A stretch of DNA of 64,000 bases from an uncultured Sutterella sp. (lineage in GTDB: Bacteria; Pseudomonadota; Gammaproteobacteria; Burkholderiales; Burkholderiaceae_F): contig UQYG01000003.1 in NCBI GenBank assembly GCA_900545275.1, positions 1 to 64,000 of the forward strand, read 5' to 3'. The notes beneath the pieces are model-generated. The model was given only the letters and a program-made list of their open reading frames with translations. It ran no database searches and was not told the origin of the DNA. Positions within the stretch are counted from its first letter, which is position 1. Each line of letters opens with the position of its first letter. Positions 36,257 through 43,709 of this stretch are shown here, piece by piece. Position numbers and translations under genes: made by a program.

Positions 36257-38019
36257 GTGAAAACCGCCGTATCGTCGTGGACCCCGTCACCCGCATCGAA
36301 GGCCACCTTCGCGTGCAGGCCGTGCTCGGGGAAGACAACGTGATTCGCGACGCGCAGAGCACGGGCACCATGTGGCGCGGTCTCGAAGTGATTCTGAAGG
36401 GGCGCGATCCGCGCGACGCCTGGGCGTTCGTCGAACGCATCTGCGGCGTCTGCACGGGCATTCACGCCCTCGCCGCCGTGCGAAGCGTCGAAGACGCGAT
36501 CGGGATCAAGATCCCGAAGAACGCGAACATCATCCGCAACCTGATGAACGCGACGCTCTACACGCACGACCACATCGTGCACTTCTATCAGCTTTCGGCC
36601 CTCGACTGGGTGGACGTCGTGAGCGCCCTCTCGGCCGATCCGCGCGCCGTCTCCGAGCTGCAGCAGAAGATCAGCCCGCATCATCCGCTCTCTTCGCCGG
36701 GATACTTCCGCGACGTGCAGAACCGTCTGAAGAAGTTCGTCGCTTCGGGTCAGCTCGGCATTTTCGCCAACGGCTACTGGGGCCACCCCGCGATGAAGCT
36801 TCCCGCGGAAGTGAACCTCCTTGCCGTGACGCATTATCTGGAAGCCCTGGACTTCCAGCGCGAGATCATCAAGATCCACACGATCCTGGGCGGCAAGAAC
36901 CCGCACCCGAACTACCTCGTGGGCGGGGTCGCCTGCCCGATCAACATGCACGACACGGGCGCCGCGGGCACGATGGTGAACGAAGTCACGCTCAACTACA
37001 TGCGCGACATCGCCCGCGACTCGGTCGCCTTCGTCGAAAACGTGTACCTCCCGGACATCAAGGCCATCGCCTCCTTCTATCCGGAATGGTTCAAGTACGG
37101 CGGCGGCATCGTCTCGAAGAACGTCCTCTGCTACGGCGACTTCCCGGAAATCGCCAACGACTGGTCGGAAAAGTCCCTGCAGATGCCCTCGGGCGCCATC
37201 ATCGACGGCAAGCTCGACGAAGTGCACCCCGTCAATCTGCGCGATCCCGAAGAAATTCAGGAATTCGTCGACCACTCCTGGTACAAGTATCCCGAAGGAA
37301 AGAAGGGGCTTCATCCCTGGGACGGCGTCACCGAACAGGCCTATTCGCTCCCGCCGGGCTCCGACGGCACGAAGACGAAGTTCGCGTGGCTCGGCGACGC
37401 CGGCAAATATTCCTGGATCAAGTCGCCGCGCTGGAAGGGACACATGATGGAAGTGGGTCCGCTCGCCCGCCTCGTCCTCTCGGTCGCGAAGGACGTCAAG
37501 CACTTCAAGGAACCGGCTCTGGCGCTCCTCAAGGAACTCAACCTTCCGCTCGAAGCCGTCTTCTCGACGCTCGGCCGCCATGCGGCGCGCGCGCTCGAAT
37601 GCCAGTGGACGGCGCACAAGATGGTGCAGTACGTCGACGACCTCACCGCCAACATCAAGGCGGGCGACGAAGCCGCGGCGAACATGGAGTTCTGGGACCC
37701 GAAGACCTGGCCCAAGGAATGCAAGGGTGTGGGCTTCTGCGAAGCGCCGCGCGGCGCGCTCGGTCACTGGTGCGTCATCAAGGACACGCGTCTAGCGAAC
37801 TGGCAGGCCATCGTCCCGACGACGTGGAACGCGAGTCCGCGCTCCGAAGACGGACAGCAGGGCGCTTTCGAAACGTCGCTCATGGGCACGCCGGTCGCGG
37901 ATCCGGAACGTCCGCTCGAAATCCTGCGCACGATCCACAGCTTCGACCCGTGCCTTGCCTGCGCCACGCATCTCTACAATCCTGACGGCGAAGAACTCTG
38001 CAGCGTTCGCGTCCGTTAA
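36253..38019 (+). CDS. hyaB: [NiFe] hydrogenase large (catalytic) subunit
   Basis: A 588-residue catalytic subunit that splits H2 in the periplasm. Nickel ligands are in ERICGVCTGIH (Cys64, Cys67) and FDPCLACATH (Cys567, Cys570). Cleavage after His573 would remove a 15-residue tail, the step done by HyaD. The N terminus RIVVDPVTRIEGHLRVQ is classical. It is exported by riding on the Tat signal of the small subunit. It overlaps hyaA by 4 bases. Confidence 0.97.
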   Translation: MSENRRIVVDPVTRIEGHLRVQAVLGEDNVIRDAQSTGTMWRGLEVILKGRDPRDAWAFVERICGVCTGIHALAAVRSVEDAIGIKIPKNANIIRNLMNATLYTHDHIVHFYQLSALDWVDVVSALSADPRAVSELQQKISPHHPLSSPGYFRDVQNRLKKFVASGQLGIFANGYWGHPAMKLPAEVNLLAVTHYLEALDFQREIIKIHTILGGKNPHPNYLVGGVACPINMHDTGAAGTMVNEVTLNYMRDIARDSVAFVENVYLPDIKAIASFYPEWFKYGGGIVSKNVLCYGDFPEIANDWSEKSLQMPSGAIIDGKLDEVHPVNLRDPEEIQEFVDHSWYKYPEGKKGLHPWDGVTEQAYSLPPGSDGTKTKFAWLGDAGKYSWIKSPRWKGHMMEVGPLARLVLSVAKDVKHFKEPALALLKELNLPLEAVFSTLGRHAARALECQWTAHKMVQYVDDLTANIKAGDEAAANMEFWDPKTWPKECKGVGFCEAPRGALGHWCVIKDTRLANWQAIVPTTWNASPRSEDGQQGAFETSLMGTPVADPERPLEILRTIHSFDPCLACATHLYNPDGEELCSVRVR

Positions 38020-38032
38020 AGGAGGGTGATTT

Positions 38033-38743
38033 ATGAAAATCGATCCCGTCACCTTCGAGGTCGACCCCTCGGGCGGTACCGAGCCCCTCTACGTGTGGGA
38101 GGCGCCGGTGCGCGTCTGGCACTGGGTGATGGCCTTTCTCATGGCCGTCATGATCGTCACGGGCTTCCTCATCGGCGAACCGCCGACGTCGAACCTCGGC
38201 GACACCTGGATCACGTACGACTTCGGCTACGTGCGCCTCGCGCACTTCGCCGCGGGTCTCGCGTTCACGGCGCTCTTCATCTACCGCCTCTACTGGGCGG
38301 TGGTCGGGAACCGCTATGCTCGCATGATCTTCCTGCCGCCTCTGTGGTCCTTCAAGTGGTGGAAGGGCGTCTTCACGCAGGCCGCCTACTACCTCTTCAT
38401 GAAGCGCTCGAGCCCCGAGTACGCCGGGCACAATCCCCTGGCGCAGCTCGCGATGTTCGGGTTCTTCTTCCTCGGCAGCATCGTCATCATCATCACGGGT
38501 CTCGCGCTCTACGCGCAGGCCTGGGGATGGGATACGGGCTGGATGGCCTGGTTCGGCTGGGTCTTCACGCTCTTTGGCGACGCGCAGGCCGTGCGTACGA
38601 CGCATCACGTGACGATGTACTTCTTCATCATCTTCACGTTCGCGCACCTCTACATGTCCTTCCGCGAGGACGTGATGGGCGGCGCCACGACGATTTCGTC
38701 GATGACCACGGGTTTGCGCATGTTCAAGGAAACCCACCACTGA
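38033..38743 (+). CDS. hyaC: Hydrogenase cytochrome b subunit
   Basis: A 236-residue dihaem membrane anchor that passes electrons from the small subunit to quinone. Four hydrophobic helices are evident, with histidines at RVWHWVMAF, RLAHFAAG and TTHHVTMYFF suited to haem ligation. The start has an AAGGAGGG site 13 bases after hyaB. A strong terminator follows, so hyaABC can be transcribed as a unit apart from hyaD onward. Confidence 0.95.
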   Translation: MKIDPVTFEVDPSGGTEPLYVWEAPVRVWHWVMAFLMAVMIVTGFLIGEPPTSNLGDTWITYDFGYVRLAHFAAGLAFTALFIYRLYWAVVGNRYARMIFLPPLWSFKWWKGVFTQAAYYLFMKRSSPEYAGHNPLAQLAMFGFFFLGSIVIIITGLALYAQAWGWDTGWMAWFGWVFTLFGDAQAVRTTHHVTMYFFIIFTFAHLYMSFREDVMGGATTISSMTTGLRMFKETHH

Positions 38744-38771
38744 GGATGATTCTTTGAACCTTTCTCCTTGA

Positions 38772-38807
38772 AAAGGCCCGTCGGACCGTTCGGTTCGGCG
38801 GGCCTTT
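38772..38807 (+). terminator. Terminator after hyaC
   Basis: AAAGGCCCG and CGGGCCTTT form a long stem with nearly continuous inner pairing, 28 bases past the hyaC stop. It also reads as a terminator on the minus strand, where it could end the fic remnant. Confidence 0.8.
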
Positions 38808-38860
38808 GCCGTTGGTCCGGTACGGACCGATCGTCGGCGGCCGCGTTCTCCCGTTTTTCG

Positions 38861-39316
38861 TCAGGGAGACGCCAGAGCGTACTTCGTGGCTCTTCCGCGG
38901 CCGAGTTGAATCAAATAACCTTCCTGCACCAGGCGTCTGAAGTGGCTGCGCAACGTGTACTTGTTCACCCTAAGAGCCTCTTCGGCACCGGCAATGCTGA
39001 CCGGCCCGCTCCTGTTGATCAATTCGATCACGCGCATCGAGATTTCCGGCATGGTCCGCAGGAGATGTTCGTGTTCCACTTTTCGCCTCAGATTGCGGAC
39101 TTGTCGGACCAACGATCGAGAAAAATACGAGAGCCAGACGTTCCTGTTCGGAGCTTCGCTTTGCAAGGTGTTTTGCGTGGTGCGAAGGGCGAGGTGGTAG
39201 TTCTGTTTTGACGCTTCGATGATGCTTTCAAGAGAACTATAGGGCGCGTAGCCGTAGCCAGCGCGAAGCATCAGCAACGTCGTGAGAGCTCGGGAAAGCC
39301 GGCCGTTTCCGTCAGC
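38861..39316 (-). pseudogene. fic remnant, C-terminal part
   Basis: This encodes the last 150 or so residues of a Fic/DOC-family protein. It starts inside the catalytic motif (only ADGNGRLSRALTT of HPFxDGNGR survives), then gives the helical YHLALRTTQ region and a C-terminal winged helix (VNKYTLRSHFRRLVQEGYL). The catalytic His and upstream fold are missing because a transposase fragment abuts at about 39316. The N-terminal part continues on the same strand at 39711-39890. Intact Fic proteins transfer AMP to target hydroxyls; this copy cannot. Confidence 0.85.
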
Positions 39317-39710
39317 TGAATCACACCCGCAACTCTTCAAGGCCTACAAGCTCAAAGAGGAGTTGCGGCTCATTCTGAAATTGCCTTCGCAGGATGTCGG
39401 TGTCATGCTGAAACGTTGGTACTGGAGGGCATCGCACTCACGCATTGAAGTCATCCGGGAGTTGGCGCACAAGATCAAGCGGCACAGGGACAATATCTTC
39501 AATACCATCCAAAACGGCCTGAGTAATGCGCGTCTGGAAGCCATCAACAACAAAATCAAGCTCCTCATCCGCCGAGCCTACGGTTTCCGAAATCTTGAGA
39601 GCATGTTCGCCTTCATTCAGCTGATCTGCTCCAACGTTCGCATCCCGTTGCCAAACCGCCCCGAGGGTATCTGAAGAGGCGGTTCAACCCACACATACCC
39701 ACGAAGAGCC
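39317..39710 (+). mobile_element. ISL3-family insertion sequence remnant
   Basis: This encodes only the last 115 or so residues of an ISL3-type transposase (QLFKAYKLKEELRLIL, then HRDNIFNTIQNGLSNARLEA, and LIRRAYGFRNLE), ending at 39674. The right inverted-repeat end is preserved up to 39710 and reads inward GGCTCTTCGTGGGTATGTGT, in keeping with ISL3-family ends. The left end and most of the transposase are gone, together with the middle of fic, so a deletion followed insertion. Confidence 0.82.
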
Positions 39711-39890
39711 AAAATTACACACTCCCCGGTTGATACTTTCGATCGTCGCGATGCGTTGCAGTTCCGTCAAGCGAACCGGGGCCAGGCTTGCGTAGGCCTT
39801 CCAACTGCCTTTGAATTCTTCGACTTCCAGAAGGAGAAGGATCGTCTCCCTGTCGAAGACCACGGTACTGTCGGTCAGATTGAGCTTCAC
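39711..39890 (-). pseudogene. fic remnant, N-terminal part
   Basis: About 55 codons encoding the start of a Fic protein: VVFDRETILLLLEVEEFKGS and RLTELQRIATIESI, the segment that precedes the inhibitory/active-site region. The reading frame begins at a GTG (39890) and runs into the ISL3 inverted repeat. The central fold is deleted. It belongs with 38861-39316. Confidence 0.78.
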
Positions 39891-39897
39891 TCAAGAG

Positions 39898-40012
39898 CCA
39901 TTAGATTACATTGGAAGGATGTTAGTAATCATTAGAAAGGCATGAGAATCCATTGGATTCTATCAGGATCCATTCGATTCAGAGGAAAACTCTCACGAAT
40001 CCCATTCGATTC
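39898..40012. repeat. Cluster of CCATTNGATT repeats upstream of fic
   Basis: Near-identical 11-mers occur at 39898 (CCATTAGATTA), 39950 (CCATTGGATTC), 39970 (CCATTCGATTC) and 40002 (CCATTCGATTC); a weaker copy (TCATTAGAAAG) is at 39929. Start-to-start spacings are 31, 21, 20 and 32 bases, close to whole DNA turns. They lie immediately upstream of the fic start and look like an operator array. Confidence 0.6.
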
Positions 40013-40217
40013 CGCGGCCTGCCTTTCGGTGTTCGACCCAAGCGGTACGCGCGGCATTTGTCGTCATGACCGCGGACGAAGCGTCACGGCGAAGAGGAAG
40101 AGAAACTTTGAAAACGCGTGAAGGAGAGGAGAGTTCCCGTCTTTAACTTCTGAAAAAAAAAAGTCGTGATTTGCAAGGACGGATGTGTCAATATGGGTAA
40201 AAGATAGGAGGCAGTTC

Positions 40218-40640
40218 ATGCGAAAAACGATCATTCTTCCGATGCTTCTCACTGTTGCCGCGGCCTTCCCCGCCGCCCATGCGGGGGATCTGCCCGCTTC
40301 GGCCGTGCCCGCTCCCGTGCGCGAGGCGTTTGCGGCGGCCTTCCCGCAGGCGACGTCTCTTGAGTGGGACTGGGACGAAGACGACCGCGCCTATGAGGTC
40401 GACGCCCGTGACGGACGGCGCGAAATCGAGGCGGCGTACACCGAAGCGGGTCGCCTCATCCGCTCCAAGGTCGACGTCGACGCGGCGGCGATTCCCGAGA
40501 AAGTCAAGGCGCGTGCGCTCGAGCGCCATCCGGGCGCGGAGATTCTCGGCGCCAACAAGAAGACGTCCGATCGCGGCGTCGTCTGGGACGTGGGTCTGCG
40601 CGTCAAGGGTCGGTACCGCAACGTGGACATTCCGGAATAA
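40218..40640 (+). CDS. Exported PepSY-like protein
   Basis: A 140-residue periplasmic protein. The start at 40218 has an AGGAGG site and gives a Sec signal (MRKTIILPMLLTVAAAFPAA). The mature part consists of two alpha-beta units of the PepSY-like (BLIP-like, PF11396) type: VREAFAAAFPQATSLEWDWD with AYEVDA, then VKARALERHPGAEILGANK with WDVGLRVKG. Such proteins are small periplasmic modules, often near sensor kinases; no partner is adjacent here. It sits inside the segment that splits the hydrogenase genes. Confidence 0.82.
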   Translation: MRKTIILPMLLTVAAAFPAAHAGDLPASAVPAPVREAFAAAFPQATSLEWDWDEDDRAYEVDARDGRREIEAAYTEAGRLIRSKVDVDAAAIPEKVKARALERHPGAEILGANKKTSDRGVVWDVGLRVKGRYRNVDIPE

Positions 40641-41084
40641 AGATCGGCCGCGATGATTTCCTTTGAAGCGGGCGTCGGGGCGCTTAAGCGTTTCATCACG
40701 GTCGGTCGGGCGACGAAGCCTGTTGCGCAGACGAAACGGATGCCCTGCATGCGGCCTTCCGCGCGAATGCGACGGTGCATGCGGGACCGATCGGGTTGCC
40801 GATGCCCTTCGGAGCCGCGCGCTCGAAACTTGAGGCGCTCTCGCACGAAACCCGCACGATGGAGGCCGTGGCCCACGTGCCTTTCTGCAGCGCTGAGGTT
40901 TTGCTTTTTTCGCCGTTCGGGCGGGAAGTCCTCTTTCGGCTTACTTCCTGCGGACGATCGGGAGAGGAACTAGTCCGTCGGACCACTTGTCGAAGCGGAC
41001 AAAACTGCGCATGATTAAAAAACGCGCGACGGGCGCAAGCATGCGAAGAAGCCTTCTTCGAGCCTGCCGCAGGGAGGAAAAACG
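40641..41084. other. Intergenic region upstream of hyaD, no clear gene
   Basis: These 444 bases hold short frames in several phases but none with a ribosome site, signal or recognisable family. A frame reading GLPMPFGAARSKLEALSHET between 40790 and 40860 has protein-like composition and might be a decayed gene, but I cannot name it. A promoter for hyaD-hupI is expected; only a GCAGGGAGGAAAAACG ribosome site before 41085 is clear. Confidence 0.35.
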
Positions 41085-41696
41085 GTGAAGACGACGCTCG
41101 TTCTCGGAATCGGGAACATTCTCTGGGCCGACGAAGGCTTTGGCGTTCGTGCGGTCGAGGCCTTTCATGAGACCTATGCGGATCATCCGGACGTGTCCGT
41201 CCGGGACGGAGGAACCCTGGGAGCTTATCTCCTCAACGACATTGAAGAAGCCGAGCGGCTCCTCGTTTTCGACTGCTGCGACTTTCATGAAGAGCCGGGG
41301 ACGCTTCACGTTCTGCGCGGCGACGAAGTGAAAATCTGGACCTCGACCAAGATTTCTCCCCATCAGACGGGAATGAACGATCTCCTCGCCGTGGCGCAGC
41401 TTCAGGGGAATCTCCCCGAAGAGATCGTCGTGATCGGCATTCAGCCCGACGAATTGAACGACTACGGCGGAAGCCTCACGAAGAAGATCCGCGTGCGCGT
41501 CCCCGAGGCCGTGGCGCTCGCCGCCGCGGAGCTCGCCCGCTGGGGGATTGCGCTCGAAAAGCGCCCGGCGGGCGAAAAGGTCGAGTCGCTCTCCACGGAC
41601 TCGCTCGGGCTCAACCTCTACGAATCCGAACGTCCCTCCGAAGAGGAGGCCTGCCGCACGGGCGACGTGCGCTTCTTTCCGCAGGGAGGCCGATAA
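41085..41696 (+). CDS. hyaD: Hydrogenase maturation endopeptidase HyaD
   Basis: A 203-residue nickel-dependent protease that removes the C-terminal tail of the large subunit after nickel insertion. The motifs GIGNILWADEGFGVRAVE (Glu, the metal ligand), VFDCCDFHEEPG and STKISPHQTGMNDLLAVAQ (His) are standard for HyaD/HupD. It begins a second rightward group (hyaD-hupF-hyaE-hyaF-hupI) separated from hyaC by 2.3 kb of unrelated DNA. It overlaps hupF by one base. Confidence 0.95.
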   Translation: MKTTLVLGIGNILWADEGFGVRAVEAFHETYADHPDVSVRDGGTLGAYLLNDIEEAERLLVFDCCDFHEEPGTLHVLRGDEVKIWTSTKISPHQTGMNDLLAVAQLQGNLPEEIVVIGIQPDELNDYGGSLTKKIRVRVPEAVALAAAELARWGIALEKRPAGEKVESLSTDSLGLNLYESERPSEEEACRTGDVRFFPQGGR

Positions 41697-42040
41697 TGTG
41701 CATTGCCGTGCCGGAAAAAATTGTTTCCATCCGCGAAACGGAAACGGGACTCTGGGGGAAGACCGAGCGCGCGGGCGTCGTGCATGAGACGGATCTCTCT
41801 TTGCTCGATGCGGTCCGCGCGGGCGACTGGGTGCTCGTTTTTCGGGGATCCGCTCTGCGGGTCGTTCCCGAAGAGGAGGCCCGGCGCGTCGAAGCGGCGC
41901 TTTGCGCCGTCTCGTGCGCCGCCTTCGGCGAAGAAAACGAGACGATGTTGACAAAGGGCTTTGAGGATCTCGGCAATCCCGACGATCGGCTCCCGCCGCA
42001 CTTGAAGGCGATGCTTCAGAACCACGACAAGAAGGAATGA
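41696..42040 (+). CDS. hupF: HupF/HypC-family chaperone
   Basis: A 114-residue second HypC-type protein, starting MCIAVPEKIV with the functional N-terminal cysteine. It is longer than HypC by an acidic tail with LTKGFEDLGNPDDRLPPHLK. HupF in oxygen-exposed systems protects the large-subunit precursor. The start is formed from the hyaD stop codon (TAATG). Confidence 0.92.
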   Translation: MCIAVPEKIVSIRETETGLWGKTERAGVVHETDLSLLDAVRAGDWVLVFRGSALRVVPEEEARRVEAALCAVSCAAFGEENETMLTKGFEDLGNPDDRLPPHLKAMLQNHDKKE

Positions 42041-42041
42041 C

Positions 42042-42509
42042 ATGACCTCTTACACGACCGAGGACGCCAAGATCGATCCGAAGACGAATCCGCTTTTCCA
42101 AAGACTTTTCGGAAAAGAGGGATTTCTTTCCCTGAACGAGGCGAACCTCGATGAATTTCTCGCGGCGCCCGGCCTCAAGATGGCGGTCTTTGCCGAAGAC
42201 CCCAACGCCAAGCGCGTGACGATGGACATCGTCGTGATCGCGCCCGAATTGAAGAAGGCCTTTTCCGGAGCGCTCGCGGACGCGCGCTTTGCGGACCTCG
42301 TCGAGTCGAGAGCGCTGGCCGCCCGCTGGGGCCTGCGGCGCTTTCCCGCCGTGGCGCTTTTTCGGGACAATGTCTTCTTGGGAGCGGTCGAAGCGCTGCA
42401 GCCCTGGGAGACTTATTGCCGGCAGTTGGGCGAAATCGCCCGCCGCACCGAGGCCCCTGCGCGCACCATCGCCATCGCGCCCGTCTCGACGCCCTCCTGC
42501 GGCGACTGA
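42042..42509 (+). CDS. hyaE: HyaE/HupG hydrogenase assembly protein
   Basis: A 155-residue thioredoxin-fold protein lacking the redox CxxC, as usual for HyaE/HupG. The segment ALAARWGLRRFPAVALFRDN with LGAVEALQPW corresponds to the thioredoxin cis-Pro region. It binds the Tat signal of the small subunit and takes part in assembly of the membrane-bound enzyme. It starts one base after the hupF stop. Confidence 0.88.
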   Translation: MTSYTTEDAKIDPKTNPLFQRLFGKEGFLSLNEANLDEFLAAPGLKMAVFAEDPNAKRVTMDIVVIAPELKKAFSGALADARFADLVESRALAARWGLRRFPAVALFRDNVFLGAVEALQPWETYCRQLGEIARRTEAPARTIAIAPVSTPSCGD

Positions 42510-42557
42510 CGGAGCGCTTGCAAGCAACACGGATACAAAAGAAAAAGGAATGCCCCC

Positions 42558-43370
42558 ATGGCTACGTTGACGACGAGTTCGGCCTGGGCCGACGTACGGC
42601 TCACTCAGGAAGAGGAAAGAATTGCGGCGCAGGAAACCCTTCGCTTTCTGAAGGAGGTTTCCGACGAAGCCGCGCGCGCCCGCGAAGACAAAACGGAGGA
42701 GGCGGCGAGGGCGCTTCACCGCGTGTGGGACTTTTCGTCCTTTTCTCCCGCGACGATTCCCTTTTTGATCGCGACCTTGGGAACGGGCGAAGTCCGCATC
42801 GTGCTGTACGGCGGACTCGTGAAGATGGAGGAAACGGGCGTCCCCGCTCTCTGGCGCGTGCAGTTGGGCGAAACGCAGTCCTTCGTGCTCGCGCTCATAC
42901 CCCCGTCCGTCGTGGCGATGGCCTCGCGCGGCGAAGCGGAGCTCAGGATTCCCGAGTCGGCGCCCGAGGGCGTTTTCGCAGCGCCCGCGATTCTCGAGGA
43001 ACTCCGCGAGGCGCTCTCGAAGACCGACACGACGCGCTGGAGCACGAAGCCCGGCCATATGGTGGAGATGACGCGCCAGCCCCTCGCGCCGGGCGACCAG
43101 GCCTATCTCGCGGGCGTGCTCGGTCTGGGCGACATTGACATTCGGCTCACGGGCTTTGCGGACTCCCGCATCATGAGCACGAAGGTGCGCGGGATCTGGC
43201 ACACGCAGATTCTCAATCACGCGGGCAAAGGTCTGCTCGACGCCTACGTCGTCGGGCTCATTCCGGCGGAAGTGCCGGCCACCCCCGAAGAGCTCGAGGA
43301 TACGGTCGCGCGCTGCCGCGAATTCTCGGACGTGGTCGAGGCCGACCGGGCCCGGGGAGCGCTCGGATGA
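42558..43370 (+). CDS. hyaF: HyaF/HupH hydrogenase assembly protein
   Basis: A 270-residue assembly factor. VRIVLYGGLVKMEETGVPALWRV and the segment QAYLAGVLGLGDIDIRLTGF followed by WHTQILNH are characteristic of HupH/HyaF. This family is linked to maturation of the Fe-S clusters of the small subunit in oxygen-tolerant hydrogenases. The stop overlaps the start of the rubredoxin gene by 4 bases. Confidence 0.92.
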   Translation: MATLTTSSAWADVRLTQEEERIAAQETLRFLKEVSDEAARAREDKTEEAARALHRVWDFSSFSPATIPFLIATLGTGEVRIVLYGGLVKMEETGVPALWRVQLGETQSFVLALIPPSVVAMASRGEAELRIPESAPEGVFAAPAILEELREALSKTDTTRWSTKPGHMVEMTRQPLAPGDQAYLAGVLGLGDIDIRLTGFADSRIMSTKVRGIWHTQILNHAGKGLLDAYVVGLIPAEVPATPEELEDTVARCREFSDVVEADRARGALG

Positions 43371-43615
43371 CGAAGGCTTTCGACGATATTCCGCCCGGGC
43401 GCGTCGACCGGCTGCTCGACCGGCTCAACCAAGAGCGCATCGGTCCCGACACCAAGATGCAGTGCAAGGTCTGCTGGTGGGTCTACGATCCCGAAGAGGG
43501 GTGCGAAGAGTGGGACATTCCGCCGGGAACCCCCTTTACGGAACTCCCCGAGCACTTCACCTGTCCGGGCTGCGGCAACGACAAGTCGTCCTTCCTCGTG
43601 AAGGACGACGAATGA
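43367..43615 (+). CDS. hupI: Rubredoxin HupI
   Basis: An 82-residue protein whose C-terminal 50 residues form a rubredoxin, with iron ligands in MQCKVCWWVYDP and FTCPGCGNDKSSF. The N-terminal 25 residues (ARG/LEU-rich) are the usual HupI extension. In Rhizobium and Ralstonia it helps protect Fe-S assembly of the small subunit under oxygen. It is the last gene of the hydrogenase cluster. Confidence 0.94.
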   Translation: MTKAFDDIPPGRVDRLLDRLNQERIGPDTKMQCKVCWWVYDPEEGCEEWDIPPGTPFTELPEHFTCPGCGNDKSSFLVKDDE

Positions 43616-43709
43616 CGCCGTTTCTCTGTTCCTTCGGACGGCGCGGGTGACGAGCCCGCGTCTCGCTTTTGGGCGCTACACTTTCCCGAAAGCTTCGAAG
43701 GAGAAATTC

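Noticed and set aside
39898..40012. A CRISPR array
   Set aside because: Repeats are only 11 bases, degenerate and separated by 9 to 21 bases, and no cas gene is nearby; an operator array fits better.
40653..41014. Short plus-strand frames between the PepSY-like gene and hyaD
   Set aside because: Some protein-like stretches but no start signal, no family and phase changes; kept only as a note on the intergenic region.
40941..43220. A 759-codon minus-strand open frame
   Set aside because: It lies opposite hyaD, hupF, hyaE and hyaF, all of which are well supported; no ribosome site or recognisable domain.
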